Assembly: GCA_023101885.1 (NCBI GenBank) | Contig: JALPQD010000392.1 | Span: 2,030,576 to 2,094,575, forward strand | Source of the DNA: Typhlomys cinereus | Taxonomy: Eukaryota; Chordata; Mammalia; Rodentia; Platacanthomyidae | DNA: 64,000 nucleotides | Direction: 5' to 3' | Shown here: piece after piece, positions 52,906 through 63,920 of the stretch | Numbering within the stretch: the stretch's first letter is position 1 | Layout of the letters: each line of letters begins with the position of its first letter | The notes under the pieces: generated by a model | The model's database searches: none | The model's input: only the letters and a program-made list of their open reading frames with translations | Told to the model about the DNA's origin: nothing | Translations under genes and position numbers: made by a program

Positions 52906-52909
52906 TCTT

Positions 52910-53390
52910 GGACTCTGCCCATGTCTAAGGAAAGAAGATGTTGCATGACAACGGGAAACATCCCCTTCTGGAGGAGGCCCAGAGGGTCACAACGGGCTCT
53001 GTCTTACGAAGCTCCTGAAGCTGACGGGATTCAAGGGGGTGGGGCCTTTCCACAAGGGAGAGGAAGCTGTCAGTCATGCTGGGGGGAGGAGACTCCAGGG
53101 CTGCAGCTTCCTTGAGCCTCGTCCAGGGTCGGGTGGGCTTTCTGGTGAGTAGCTGCCTCTGAGCCAGTAGCCCTGATCCCTATCCTGTAAGTAATCTCAT
53201 AGCTGCTCCTGTAGGTATCCCCCACCCCTACTCCTGTGCCCCACTCCTCTTCCTGTAAGTGACCCCACGCGCCTCCTGTAAGTAGCACTCGTAAGTAACC
53301 TTAATAAACTCATCAGGTTGCCAAGTTAGACTTTAGTGTGACTATGTTTTGGTCTCTGTTAAATTCCTGTCTGGGGTGAGTCGATGTTTG
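52910..53390 (+). repeat. LTR-like 3' end with splice-donor-like words
   Basis: 'GGTAAGTA'-type words: GTAAGT at 53188, 53256, 53278 and 53291, plus GTAGGT at 53213. Then AATAAACTCATCAGGTTGCC (53303), 'AGTTAGACTTTAGTGTGACT'. The 3' wording resembles a rodent LTR end. Family not named. Confidence 0.4.
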
Positions 53391-53394
53391 TGTG

Positions 53395-53980
53395 TGGCAA
53401 TCTCTCCAGAAAAAGTGTCACACGACACATACGTTGAGGGGAAGTATGGATCCATTGGTGGCCAGTGCTTCTTAAATGTGCACTTCAGGATCCCCATGGA
53501 GCTAAATGCCCACGGGATAAACCTTCTGAGTGTCCTCCTAGAATTGAATTGCTAGGGTCTGGAGGCCCAGCAAACCTGCATTTTATCTAAATGCCCTTGA
53601 CCTGGAAATTTTACCCCCAAGTGTCTGTCCAAGAAAATGAAAACATAAATGGGGAGAAGAAACACTAAGGGGGGGGGGCAGGATTTAGCACCATCAGCCT
53701 ATACTGAGTACCATTTGATGCCACAGCCTGCTAGGTAGGGCTGCATGATGGAATTCCACTTGCGTCGCTAGCCCTGTAGTTAAGTAAGGACACGAGATGT
53801 GTGTAAGTGGCCCAGGTATAAGACAGTGCACATAGGACTAGGGATTGGCGGGGCACGGAAGAGGCAGAGGGGGGGATTCTTTCCGTGTCTCTTCAGTTGC
53901 TGTGGTTAAAAAGAAAGTAACTCGGGCTGGTGAGAAAGCTCAGGGGTCAAGATTCTGCTTCACAGAAAGAAAGAAACTTA
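53395..53980. repeat. Fragments: old L1 and a short composite SINE head
   Basis: 53598-53650 'GGAAATTTTACCCCCAAGTG' and 'AAGAAAATGAAAACATAAAT' read like old L1 ORF2 end. 53927-53975 'GGGCTGGTGAGAAAGCTCAG' is the head of the composite SINE, cut short. G9 run at 53669. Confidence 0.5.
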
Positions 53981-53984
53981 GTGG

Positions 53985-54214
53985 GGGAAAGGGTTCTGCT
54001 CATGGTGCAAGACGTGGTCCATCGTGGTGGGGATGTCCCAGCCCCAGGAGCTTGAGGAAGCTGGTCACGGCACATCCACAGTCAGAGTGATGAATTCATG
54101 CTAATTTGCTAGGGCTCCGTGCACTCCCCCCACCTTTTTAATTTTTTTAAGTCCAGAACGCCCACCCACGGAACGGTGCCTCCCACAGTGGGTAGGTCAA
54201 CCTTTCTGATGAAG
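53985..54214 (-). repeat. MaLR-like LTR fragment (antisense)
   Basis: 'TCTGCTCATGGTGCAAGACG', 'CCATCGTGGTGGGGATGTCC' and 'AACGGTGCCTCCCACAGTGG' match the complement of rodent MaLR. Confidence 0.6.
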
Positions 54215-54216
54215 AT

Positions 54217-54619
54217 TGTCATAGTCAGGCGCAGGTGTCAACCTAATAGTTGAGGGTTTGAGCTCTGGGCACATTTGTGGAGAATTAGTGGTTGGGTTAA
54301 GCCCAGAGCAAATCTGCAGGAGATTGGCTGATGGGGAAGGCCCAGGCGGGTGGACTAGAACACACAGAGCTGGTTGAGAAAGTTGGCATCCTTGTGTACA
54401 CTTGGCCAGACATGCTGGTCTGGCAAATAAGGATTGCCCTTCTCTCAGCCGTTATGTGGTGATGGTGTGGCCATTTCCCTCAGCCCTGGTGTTGGTGCGT
54501 GCTTTCCCATCAAGCTGGACTGTGAACTGTAACCAGACTATCAGTAAAAAAATAAACCCCTTGTTCCCATAAGTCGTTTGGTGGTCATTTATCAGCAACC
54601 ATGTGGGGGGACTGCAACA
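54217..54619 (+). repeat. LTR family 1, copy 5, with exact 5-bp target duplication
   Basis: Starts TGTCATAGTCAGGCGCAGGT, ends GGACTGCAACA; AAGAT flanks at 54212-54216 and 54620-54624. It inserted next to the MaLR fragment. A 15-20-base deletion lies near 54340. Confidence 0.93.
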
Positions 54620-54624
54620 AAGAT

Positions 54625-55235
54625 CATTCTCCCAGGGGTGCCCAGAGGCCCCTCTAGCAGGCACAGGCGATTCAAGTGACAGCTGAGGCTCACCGTCACG
54701 GGCATGGAGGGGGCTGTGGGGGGTCTCTCCTCCTGAAACTATAACTGAGGACAGCCCTTCCAGGCGCTTGGTGCCATGTGTCCTCTGGGGACCTAGAGGA
54801 TGCCTGATCGCTGGACCCCCCTCATTTCATGCAGCCCTCTGAACGAACCCCTTCCAGTCCAAATAAGCAGGGAACTTGCCAGACAGGCTAAGGACAACAC
54901 CTACACACAGACACCAGGCAGCAGAGCCAGAGGCCACAGATTATTTCTGTTTTCCCTTCTCCGTCAGCACCAGGGCCGTCCACCGCATTCCGATCTCTCT
55001 GAACAAACACAGTTTAGGTGCTGGAGCCTGCCAGGAAGTGAAGATGTCCCCTTAGGGCCAGCTGAGGAGCCGGAGGTCTGGTGGTGGTGGTGGGGGGCTG
55101 CCCGCTTCTCTCTGTTCCCAAGCAGGGGGTGGTGGGGACAGCTGGCAACTTTCTCCCTTGTTTCTGGCTGTCCCTGGGAAGGGGCGGGAATTGATTGAGG
55201 TCTCCATGTGCACACAAGGGAACATAATCCTGAGA
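54625..55235. other. Unique intergenic DNA
   Basis: (GGT)n at 55080-55096 (GGTGGTGGTGG). No gene feature. Confidence 0.4.
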
Positions 55236-55253
55236 TGGTTCAGAGACTTAAAC

Positions 55254-55275
55254 TTTATTATTTATTTATTTATTT

Positions 55276-55330
<55 letters not shown>

Positions 55331-55543
55331 CAGAAGGCACTGTGTATCCCTGTGGAGGGAATCAAGGGTGACTTCTGGAATCATCCTGGATTGCTTCCCT
55401 CTTTCTTGCTTCACTGTGGGATTTCCCAGGCTCTGCCCACCAGGGGCAGAACTTTTTTTTTTTTAATGTGGGATCTAGAATCTGAACTCAGGACTTTCTG
55501 CTTTCGAGGCAGAGTCTTAACCCCTGAGGCATCTCTCCAGCGC
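55254..55543 (-). repeat. Composite tRNA-derived SINE (antisense), second subfamily
   Basis: (TTTA)n then (GT)n of about 50 bases, 'AGAAGGCACTGTGTATCCCT', 'CTCTGCCCACCAGGGGCAGA', T11, then head 'GAGGCAGAGTCTTAACCCCT'. Flanks 'AGAGACTTAAA' and 'AGAGGCTTAAA' (target duplication, one mismatch). Confidence 0.9.
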
Positions 55544-55559
55544 AGTTAAGAGGCTTAAA

Positions 55560-56745
55560 AAAAAAAAAAAACTTTTTGATTTATAATCATGTTTCTCAGG
55601 ACAGCTTTGTAGATAAATTAAAAACCCTGAAAAATGAGAAAAACGAAGAGAACGAGAGCCTTCCTTCAAGTCAGAGAACAAAGCAGAGGTTGGGGCGGCG
55701 GAGGTTGGGGCGGCGGAGGTTGGGGTGGCCTTTGCCATTTGCTTTGACAGCAGCTCTGCTTTTAGGTGTGTTGCGTGCTTGCGAGAGGTGGGCTGCGACT
55801 TCAGAAGCATGAGCTGGTGTTTTTTTCTCCTTGCTGGGTCCTTTCTCTCTAATTCTTTCCTCTCGAGCCACACTCTGTCCTTCAGACAGAGCTGAGTCCG
55901 GTTGCTCCCCAATACTAAAGACCCAGTGTCTCAGGACCACTGAAGCGATGCCTGCCGTTCACAGAGGAACGTGGAGAGCTTCTCACCCTGAGAAGGGACG
56001 GGAGCTCTCAGGCAATGGGGAAACATGAGGTCTCCATGAAAGGGGAGATTTGGGGTGATCAGTGTTGGGAGACACTCCCTTCTGTGCACAAACCCTGGAA
56101 TCCACGAGGAATCCCAAAGATCTATGCGATGTGGGCTGGACCACACGTTCTGGGTCGAGCCAGGTCTCTGGAGTAACAGATGCTGAACGGCCTAGTGGGC
56201 GGAGCCTAAGACAGCATGTCAGGGTGCCCAATGCAGACAGCCACAGAGACCGCCAGGCAGCAGAGCCCAGCACTGAGCTGTGCGTGGCGGTGGCTGCAGA
56301 CTCAGCCACTAACTGACCTGTAAGCTGAGCTTACAGCCCACTTTTGATACAATCAGAAGAAGCGAGACAATCCCAAGTGGAGTTTCAACCATGCTAGTAT
56401 TTGAAGCAGTATATATTGACGCCTAGAAAGATCCCTGGAGCTGAAGAAATTTCCCACTGATTGTATCTAAGTCTTCCTGAAATGGAGGGCTGAGCTATTT
56501 ACTTCCACGTTTGTAGTTTTCATAAATATCTACCCCTGAGTTTTAAACATTGCTGGACCACTTCTTTTCCCAAGTGTTTTTGGATGATGGGCGAATAAAG
56601 ACAGAGCAAGTAGTTCTTCACTTTTCTCTGCAGGAATACCTTTTGAGAGACTGCTACAGTTGGGGTGATGGTTTGTTCCCCCTAGAGTTCCTATGCAGCA
56701 AGCCTGGTGCCAAATGCATTGAGAAGAGGTTGAGCCTCAGACAAA
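55560..56745. other. Unique DNA with a 15-bp tandem repeat
   Basis: 55686-55730 is three copies of GAGGTTGGGGCGGCG-type units (exact in the first two). The rest contains no named repeat; minus frames 55517-55940 pass through the array. Confidence 0.6.
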
Positions 56746-56750
56746 TTTGG

Positions 56751-56896
56751 AGCTGGAGAGATGGCTAGACTCGATCTCTCAAGCAGAAGGTCCTGAGTTC
56801 AGGTGGAGCCTGGGAAATCCCAGAGCTAAGCAAGAAGAAGGGAGAAGCAATCCACGATGATTCCTAAAGTCACCCTTGGTCCCCCACAGGACATGT

Positions 56897-56947
<51 letters not shown>

Positions 56948-56960
56948 TATATAAAAAAAG
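56751..56960 (+). repeat. Composite tRNA-derived SINE, internally deleted, 9-bp target duplication
   Basis: Head 'AGCTGGAGAGATGGCTAGAC' then directly 'GGTGGAGCCTGGGAAATCCC': the region between the B box and the right arm is missing. CA tail, then TATATAAAAAAAG. Exact CAAATTTGG flanks at 56742-56750 and 56961-56969. Confidence 0.92.
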
Positions 56961-57164
56961 CAAATTTGGTTTTCTCAACTTGCTCTCCTGCTCTGTCTCT
57001 CACCGTGTGACCTTTGTCTTCCATGCTCCCGGCAGATGATGCCCTCTGCCACGGGCACCTTTCCAGAAGTCAATTCTCAGGCCATCCTCTTGGACCTCTT
57101 GAACTGTCAGCCATTGAACCTCTTTTCTTTATAAAGTGCCCAGTCTCAGGCATGTCGTTGTAGC

Positions 57165-57462
57165 TCTGCTAAATGGATTAAAACAGAGACGGCCATTTCT
57201 TCAACTACAGAAGTCTACTTCTGTCAATCTTAGTTTGGGGCCTGGCCATGTCATTTGCTTGGGCAGATGAGATGTAAACAATGGCTGTTTACGCCCTCTT
57301 GTACCTCCACCAATGTCATGCTGGCCGCACGCCCTGGTGAGCTAGTTGGTCTGGTTACAGCCAAGGCAAAACCATCTGATTTCCATTTGACCCATGAAAT
57401 CAAGAATAATGACATTTGCTAGCCACTGAATTTTGGGGTTGTTTGCAATGTGTCAAAACTTA
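57165..57462 (+). repeat. MLT1-type LTR 3' part
   Basis: 'GCCACTGAATTTTGGGGTTG' and 'TTTGCAATGTGTCAAAACTT' match the MLT1 3' end (aagccactaagttttggggtggttt). Upstream 57230-57390 is MLT1-like by order only. Confidence 0.65.
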
Positions 57463-57464
57463 TG

Positions 57465-57740
57465 ACAGTAGATTTCAAGCCCTCTACTCTGTCCCCGACA
57501 CAGGTGACGTGGTCCAGTTTCATCCCTCTGTATTAGGGAGAAGTCAGAAACTTGGAGCAGCCTCCCCGGTCCAAGGTGTCTCAGAAAAGGAGACAGGAGA
57601 GAGAGTCTGGGTGGGTGTGAATCAAACATTAGGCAAAAATGGGGCTGTGGGAGAGGGAACACTATGTGAATAACCTCGCAGCTGGCCTGAGGCCAGCTCA
57701 TCCCTCATCACCCCGGAGACCACAGAAGCCCCCGCTGTAA
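57465..57740. other. Unique intergenic DNA
   Basis: No feature recognised. Confidence 0.35.
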
Positions 57741-57744
57741 GCTC

Positions 57745-57860
57745 AAGGCTGTGACATCACGGGCTGACTCAGGCGGGAACAGGGAAACCCTGGTGAGTGG
57801 GCTGACCCGTTAGGGAGGGGCCTGACCAGTGAGCAAACCTCCGTCTAAATAGGGACAGGG
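57745..57860 (+). promoter_or_regulatory. CRE-like, AP-1 and E2F-like cluster
   Basis: TGACATCA (one mismatch from CRE, 57752-57759), TGACTCA (AP-1, 57765-57771) and GGCGGGAA (E2F core, 57772-57779) lie within 28 bases, then GGTGAGTGGG and CTAAATAGGG (about 57845). Unique sequence. Known biology: these factors bind such words; enhancer function is inferred from clustering only. Confidence 0.35.
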
Positions 57861-57864
57861 CGGT

Positions 57865-58165
57865 AACGTGAGTAGACAGGGCCGGTCAGAGGATCGGGTG
57901 GTTTTGGACAAATAGTAACTTGAAATTTATTTTGGAAAATATTTTCCCAAGTGTCTCACTGAGCCCTGTGGGAAACAGGAATCAGCAGAGGAGGTTCTAA
58001 GAAGGTCTGGCCAGGAGGGCTTGACTTCATGGAATTCGGGGACATCAGATGATCCTGGGAATACGTTCTCACTCATTTTCCAGAACCGACCCCTCCTCAG
58101 CGGTGAGCTGTCTCTCTCTCTCCTACGTCTGACTCAGTCTTCGTTCCCAGTGTTTGTTGCAACAA
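57865..58165. other. Unique intergenic DNA
   Basis: No feature recognised. Confidence 0.35.
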
Positions 58166-58169
58166 TCAA

Positions 58170-58460
58170 CCCTTCCTGAGCACGTCCTAAGTGTCTCTCT
58201 GCACACCTGCTGTGCTTACTGACTTAATTCCCACCATAATCCTCCAAGTATTCTTGAGATCCTGATCACGTGGATGAAGGAGCGAACAGAAGCACAGACA
58301 CCGAGGGATGAGAAGCCCAAACTCATATGACTACTTAGAGAGGGCCGGACCCGTGGCTCCTTCTGGACCAAAGTGCTGTGTGTGAACTGCCAGCGTTGTG
58401 ACGCGCGGGGTCTGTTACTCAATGAGATAATGCACTTCAAGCACAGGGCGTGTTGCCAAG
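58170..58460 (-). repeat. MIR SINE pieces, antisense and sense
   Basis: 58170-58370: 'GCTTACTGACTTAATTCCCA', 'CCATAATCCTCCAAGTATTC' antisense. 58410-58460: 'CTCAATGAGATAATGCACTT' sense. Two MIR/L2-type fragments side by side. Confidence 0.6.
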
Positions 58461-58596
58461 CATGTAAGAGAGTCCGAAAATATCATCATACTGTCAATCA
58501 AATATATTGGCTTGATTTGCATGGCTATGATGAAATAAATACCCAAGGCACGGTGACCTTCAAAGAAAAGAGAATTAAAAAAAAAATTTAAAGAGG

Positions 58597-58772
58597 GCCG
58601 GAGCGGCAGCTCAGCAGGTAAAGGTGAAAGCTGGTGAACTGACTGTAACCATGGAGCCCACATGGCAGAAAGAAAAAACTGACTCCTCGAAGGTGCCCTC
58701 TGTCTTCCACATGCGCGTGGTGCACACGTGTGCTTACACACACACATGATTTTAAAAAATGTAAAAAAAAAA
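58597..58772 (+). repeat. B3-like SINE
   Basis: 'GGCCGGAGCGGCAGCTCAGC', 'CTTCCACATGCGCGTGGTGC' and a CA-rich A tail. Same type as 6085-6251. Confidence 0.75.
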
Positions 58773-58784
58773 GAAAGAGGCTTA

Positions 58785-58985
58785 GGCACCTGCCCCTCAT
58801 GGCTCTTCACATCTGGAGTTCTTTTCCAGCTCCATACCCCTCACAGATTCCATGCCTGGAGTCTGTGGGTTCTCCCGGCGCCCCAGCCCCTCATGGTACT
58901 CCATGCCTGGAGTCCGTGGGTTCCTTTTGTTCAACATCTCCTCTAATAAACTCTACCTTTATCCTCAATTCTGGAGCAAGGCAAG
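58785..58985 (+). repeat. LTR family 2 fragment (R region), copy D
   Basis: Three degenerate units 'GCCCCTCATGG...TCTGTGGGTT' and AATAAACTCTACCTTTATCC. It shares with copies A and B the R-region units; U3 is absent and U5 differs. Could be an ERV remnant with sequence to 59170, unproven. Confidence 0.75.
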
Positions 58986-58989
58986 GCTG

Positions 58990-60868
58990 CATCTGGTGGT
59001 GCCTTCTTGCTTCCAGCGACCTGAGGTGCTAGAGGGCATCCCGTGGCAAGGTGATAGGGTCTCTCTCTCTCAGTCTCTCTCCTTCGTTCTCTTTCCGTCT
59101 GCTCATAAACCTACCGGGAATCAATCTGGCGACTTTCTCTAATCCCAATCCTAAAGGGCTCATCTCTAACCACAGCTGGTTAAGTTTCTATTCTTAATAA
59201 CACCAGTGAAGATGAACTCTCAACATGGGCAGCCCTGAGATGAGGGGGGTGTGCAGCCCTGAGATGAAGGGGTGCACTCTACCTCTATCCTGCCCAGAGA
59301 CTGACACACTCTATTCTGTTGCCTTATGGTAGCTCCCTCCACGGCCCTGCCTTGGGAGAGAAGTCTGTGGGAAAGATAATTTGGCCAATGACGAGGATAA
59401 ACATGAGTTCCTTAGGACTTAGGGTCAAGCTCATCGAAGCCCTCATGGGTGTCCAGTGTAGCCCAACACAGGGAAAAGAAGCCAGAGATCTTGGCCAATA
59501 CCAAAGGGGTTGAGGGGAAGAGATGAAGGGAGGGGGGGAGGGGGGCAGGGGCATCTTAATTTTAAAGTGAAGCGACTTGGCTGAACACATTGTCCTTGAT
59601 AGAAGGGGTTCTCCTTCATGGTGGGGGCAGGAAAAAAAAGCAGATGTACCTGCTGATGGTAATAAGTGGGGGCGGTGAGAACTATTGTCCCCACAGCAGT
59701 GGATTTGAGAGAAGATGAATTTACCAGGGATTAACCAAAAATAAGCACCAAGGGATTTTCCTTGATCCCTAAAGGGTCCAGGTGACATCCAATCAGGCTT
59801 CTATTGCCCCTACCTTTGAGAACACTCTGGTCTCTACCCAATACAGCATATTTCCAGAAGACAAGTAGGGGAGGCTCCTTTATCTTGGCTCCCCTGGGCC
59901 AGCTGAGTCCTGGCAACTCAGCAGATAGAAGCTTCTAGAACGAATGAGAAAGCTTTGGGCAAGGACGGCCGCCAGCTGCTCCAACAATGTCAGTTCTGCC
60001 CTTCATGATGTCCCGGTAGGGTCATAGCTTCCTCAGCCTGTCCCTGTTTCCCCGAGAGCCTCAGACACACGCTGTGTGCTAGTCAACATCCGCAGCCATG
60101 CTAGGGAATCTCCTGGGGAGAGTCCAGGGATGCTTCTGAACACCGCCATGCGCTTCCCAGAACATCATAGGCTATCCTATCTGGGTGTTCACAGAGACCT
60201 CCTTGGCAGTCTAATAGGCTACTGTGGACATTCGTGCTCGGCATTACCCAAGTTAGGAACACAAATACTGAAATTCCAGAGAACTGGTCAGAGTCCTGAT
60301 CCCGCTACTGAAAGACAGAGGTAGGATCGATCGCTGTACACACAAGCATCGAAAGGGTGACTGTAAGTCGGCTCAGCCACGAACCATCTGCCACCTCTGC
60401 CCCAACCCACAGCAAACCCACAGCCTTCTTGTAGAAGAGCTAATCAGACTGCCCCACAGCTTGGGCACAGACCTGGTCAAATTTCAGGTGATCTGCAGGT
60501 CTGTATCCTTCCTAGTCATGAAGCCAGGCCTGAGATGCACCCCCATAAGCCTCGGGGCGCCTCAGCTTGAGTCTGGGATGCGTGTACCCGGACAGCTAGC
60601 GACTGACCAATTGCTTAGCTTTCATTGTCTCACACCCTGGGGAGTTGGTTTTTGAGGCATAACATAATGGTGGATGCAATGGCTTATATGTGAACCACGC
60701 AAATCTGGTTTGACTAAAGGCCACGCTCACTGAGTGGGCGGAAGAAACCGCAGCTCAGTTCTGAGAAGCAGAAGCTCTGGTGGACAGAATTCACGTCTAG
60801 CAAATCGATTGCACATGGCCAGAGCCTCAGAACAGGAAGTGATGTCACAGACCATCTTGTCAAGCCCC
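58990..60868. other. Unique or unrecognised DNA, 1.9 kb
   Basis: 59243-59280 repeats 'CAGCCCTGAGATGA' twice. 59245-59960 may be LTR/ERV-derived but I recognise no protein motif. No RNA gene or promoter feature. Frames 59324-59788 (minus) and others are unremarkable. Confidence 0.4.
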
Positions 60869-60869
60869 C

Positions 60870-60985
60870 TCATTTTCACATTTGAGCAACTGAAAGCCCG
60901 AGAGAGGGGGGGGGTAACTTCCTCGGGGTCACACCCTAGTTATTGGCAGAGGCAAATCAGGGTCAAGTACTTCTGATACCCTTAC
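60870..60985 (-). repeat. MIR SINE (antisense)
   Basis: 'CATTTTCACATTTGAGCAAC' and 'GTAACTTCCTCGGGGTCACA', 'CCTAGTTATTGGCAGAGG' are complement MIR. Confidence 0.7.
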
Positions 60986-60989
60986 TATT

Positions 60990-61850
60990 TGTGCCACACA
61001 CTGATTTGCCTCCTTTAACGGTTGGGGAGCCCACCAGGTTAGACATCAAAGCCAAGATGATTTCCTAAGTCCCCAGTTGAAACGTTGCCGTGAACGCGAA
61101 CTTGACTTTCTTTTCTCCAGGAGGGCTTTGACAGCTTGCCTCCCTCTTTCCACCTAGTCCGGAAGCAGCGTCGAAGCAATTCCCTCGGGATGCCTTGCTG
61201 CATATGTAAACATGTGTCTCCCATACACACACAGACACACACATTTGTCATCCTTTCCCGGAATGACTTAATGATTTCCATGTAACTAACATGAGGCAGC
61301 TGCTGGCTTCCTCCCCGCCAGGCGCTCAGAAAGCATCTGTTATCAAATTGCCTTTCCACACCCCCGCCCCCATCCCTTCCCCTTTCCCCTAACAGACACA
61401 TTTTATCCCCTTTCTCTTGGGGGGGGAAAAAGTGTAAGAGCAGCCAAGAGGATCCCCTGAGGCTGCAGGAGTTTCCGTTGTTGATCAAGTAGCTGTCAAT
61501 CAAAAATAAACCAAAAAGATAAGGAAAAAAGTGTGAGTTAAACTAAGACCACAACAACAACAAAAAAAGAGAGAAAATTCTAGAATTCTACTTCCAACCA
61601 AACCTAAAATTGGTGCCCATAGGAGAGATGTGGGGGCATGGATTGGGGGGACATTTCTGACAGAGGATTTGAGTTTGCTCACTCATGGCAGACAACAGTC
61701 AGGGGACATAGGAAGTGAGGTTTGGGGGTCCAGAGATGACAAGTGGGCCAGAGAAGATGGTCTGTCCAATATGGATGGCGTCAGAATGATGTGGGTACAA
61801 ATTCTGGTTATTCTCTTGCACTTCAAAAAATTGAGCAACGTCTCTGAATC
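60990..61850. other. Unique intergenic DNA; MIR sense piece 61800-61850
   Basis: Otherwise nothing recognised. The 61039-61503 minus frame has no domain. Confidence 0.4.
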
Positions 61851-61854
61851 TCAG

Positions 61855-62175
61855 TGTCTACACATGTGTATGCATGTGTGTTTGCATGAACGTGGAAGCG
61901 CGTGCAGATGTGTGCACACGCATATGGAGACCTGAAGTTGACATTCGGTGTTGGACGTCTTCTTCCGTGAGTCTCTATGTTATTTACTGAGACAATCGGA
62001 CACAAGAGTTGACCAAACATCTAGTCCGCCTGAGCAGCTGACCCTGGGGATCCACTGTTCTGCTTCTCCAGGCTACCACCCCTGCTTGGCTTTCTATGTA
62101 CGTTCTGAGGGTCCAGACTCTAGTCCTCGTGCTTGTGTGACAAATGCATTATCTATGCATCATCTCCCCAGCTCT
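61855..62175 (-). repeat. B4-like SINE (antisense)
   Basis: 'GTGTATGCATGTGTGTTTGC', 'GAAGTTGACATTCGGTGTTG', 'CTATGTTATTTACTGAGACA', 'GTCCAGACTCTAGTCCTCGT' and 'CATCATCTCCCCAGCTCTG'. Full B4 order. Confidence 0.8.
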
Positions 62176-62179
62176 GAAA

Positions 62180-62437
62180 CTCTTTTTTTTTTTTTTGGCG
62201 TGTGACATGTATGTCTGTGTGTGAAAGGGTACTGTTTGTGCTTACAACGGCCCAGGATGACTGCAGGAACCATCTTGGATTGCTTTCTCTTCTTTTTGCT
62301 TTGTTCTGGGTTTCCCAGGCTCTGCCTTTCAAGCACCGTTTCCGCCATGGCATGTTTATGTGGGATTGGGGATCTGAACTCAAGTTTCTGCTTGCAAGAC
62401 AGAGCCTTAAACCCTGAGCCTCTCTCCCGTTCTGAAC
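62180..62437 (-). repeat. Composite tRNA-derived SINE (antisense), old
   Basis: T14 then 'GGATGACTGCAGGAACCATC', 'CTGGGTTTCCCAGGCTCTGC', 'GGGATCTGAACTCAAGTTTC' and head 'AGACAGAGCCTTAAACCC'. Diverged from the younger copies. Confidence 0.85.
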
Positions 62438-62601
62438 CTAATTTTTTAAGTATGTTAAGCACTTTTCCTCTTGGAATGATTGAAGTTAGAGTGGCGCTCA
62501 ATAAAGGTATCTCCGTTTTACCTTCATTCCTCACTTTCTTTATGACCTCTTGCATCTTGGCCCGTGGGATAGAAAAGGTAGGTGTGTTCTGTGCGTATTA
62601 G

Positions 62602-62906
62602 ACTCTGTCAGTTGCTATGACATAGAGTACCTGAAAAAAATGACTTATGGGAAAAAGGTTTATTTTGGCTCTTGTTTTCAGTTCATCATGGTAGGAAAGC
62701 GAGGTGGCCTATGGTAGAATCTTAATATGGTAGCAAAGAGAAAGCAGAGACCAAGGAGTCAGAACCAAAAGCCCACCCCTACTTCCAACTGCCAGGTCCT
62801 ACCTTTTAAAGGCTTCTACACAGTTCCTCTCCCCCACCCCAGGAGCTGGAGACCAAACATTCAAAGCACAGGCCTGTGGGGGACATTTTAGTTTTCAGTC
62901 ATAACA
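62602..62906 (-). repeat. MaLR-like LTR (antisense)
   Basis: Ends (in complement) TGTTATGACTGAAAACTAAA; plus-strand 'GAAAAAGGTTTATTTTGGCT' and 'CAGTTCATCATGGTAGGAAA'. Flanks ATTAG/ATTAC (62597-62601, 62907-62911), a 5-bp target duplication with one mismatch. Confidence 0.75.
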
Positions 62907-62911
62907 ATTAC

Positions 62912-63778
62912 ACTGCATCATGGCCATTTCTAGAAGGGTCTTTCCTGGACCAGAAGCAGGGAGCTTTCTATCTGGCTATGATAGCACCTGGGCCAATGGC
63001 CTGTCGTGCTTGGGATTCCTCCTACAAGTTCCCACCTGGAGGAGTAAGGTAGGTCACAGCCGCCAGTAGCGATACAGCGGTGGGGACCATCTTGCATGAT
63101 ACTGTCTTTGCACTCTTGTTTTTTCTCTTACCTGCTTCTATCTTGCTCTTCCTTCTGCTTCTCAAGTACACCTGGTCCTAATTTTTTTTTTTTTTGGCCT
63201 GACATCTGCTGGTGATCTCAACTCGGTCTTGCCTTCATCTTCTCAAAGTTTGGCATCCATGAGTTTGAAAAAATCAATCGCAGAGACCCTTTAAAGGATG
63301 CGTGAGTCCAAACGTCCGCCTTGCACTCAAGGTCTTCTGAGGTGTGGCCTAGCTGTGGCCCCACTGTCCCCCTTCAGATCCCCAATACGGATCAGTGGGT
63401 CCCTGGGATACCTGCCTTCTGCCTTTGAGCTGCCCCTTCCTGATTATGCTCTTTGAAATGTGGTTCAGGGTCGATGTGCAGATCAGAGCGTCCTTCCTAG
63501 TGGATGCCAGGCCTGATTAGTCCTGACCCTGTGATTTAGCAAACATTTGTTGTTTGGTATCTGTGCTGGGGTTGGGGGTACTTCTGGGAACTTCCCAGAG
63601 CCGTTCCTCACTTTTCTGTCTAGCCTAATCTCCTGCAGGGATTTATGTTGTATTATATTTCTCCTGTATCAACTGTTCCAAGGCAAGAGAGAAAGCCTAG
63701 ATATTCTCCCTTGATGGTAGAAAAAAGTAGTCAGTCTTTGATAGCACATGGACATGGACTGACACCCACCATGAAGAT
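62912..63778. other. Unique intergenic DNA
   Basis: No repeat or gene recognised. Confidence 0.4.
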
Positions 63779-63779
63779 A

Positions 63780-63920
63780 TGTTCATGTGTTGTGAATTTA
63801 TGTCTCCCTCCAAAGTTTATATATTGGAACCGAAGCTCAAAATGTGGGACTATAAGAAAATGATAGGCCTTGTGGGCTCCGGTCTCATAGATGAGAGACA
63901 TGTCCTTTAAAAGAGGCTTC
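63780..63920 (+). repeat. MLT1-like LTR 5' part
   Basis: 'TGTGTTGTGAATTTATGTCT', 'CTCCAAAGTTTATATATTGG' and 'GGGACTATAAGAAAATG' follow the MLT1 5' order. Confidence 0.6.

Noticed and set aside
52592..52906. 104-codon minus frame in the CpG-rich block
   Set aside because: Two other frames on the plus strand are also open there, so openness follows from GC content. Kept only as a CpG finding.
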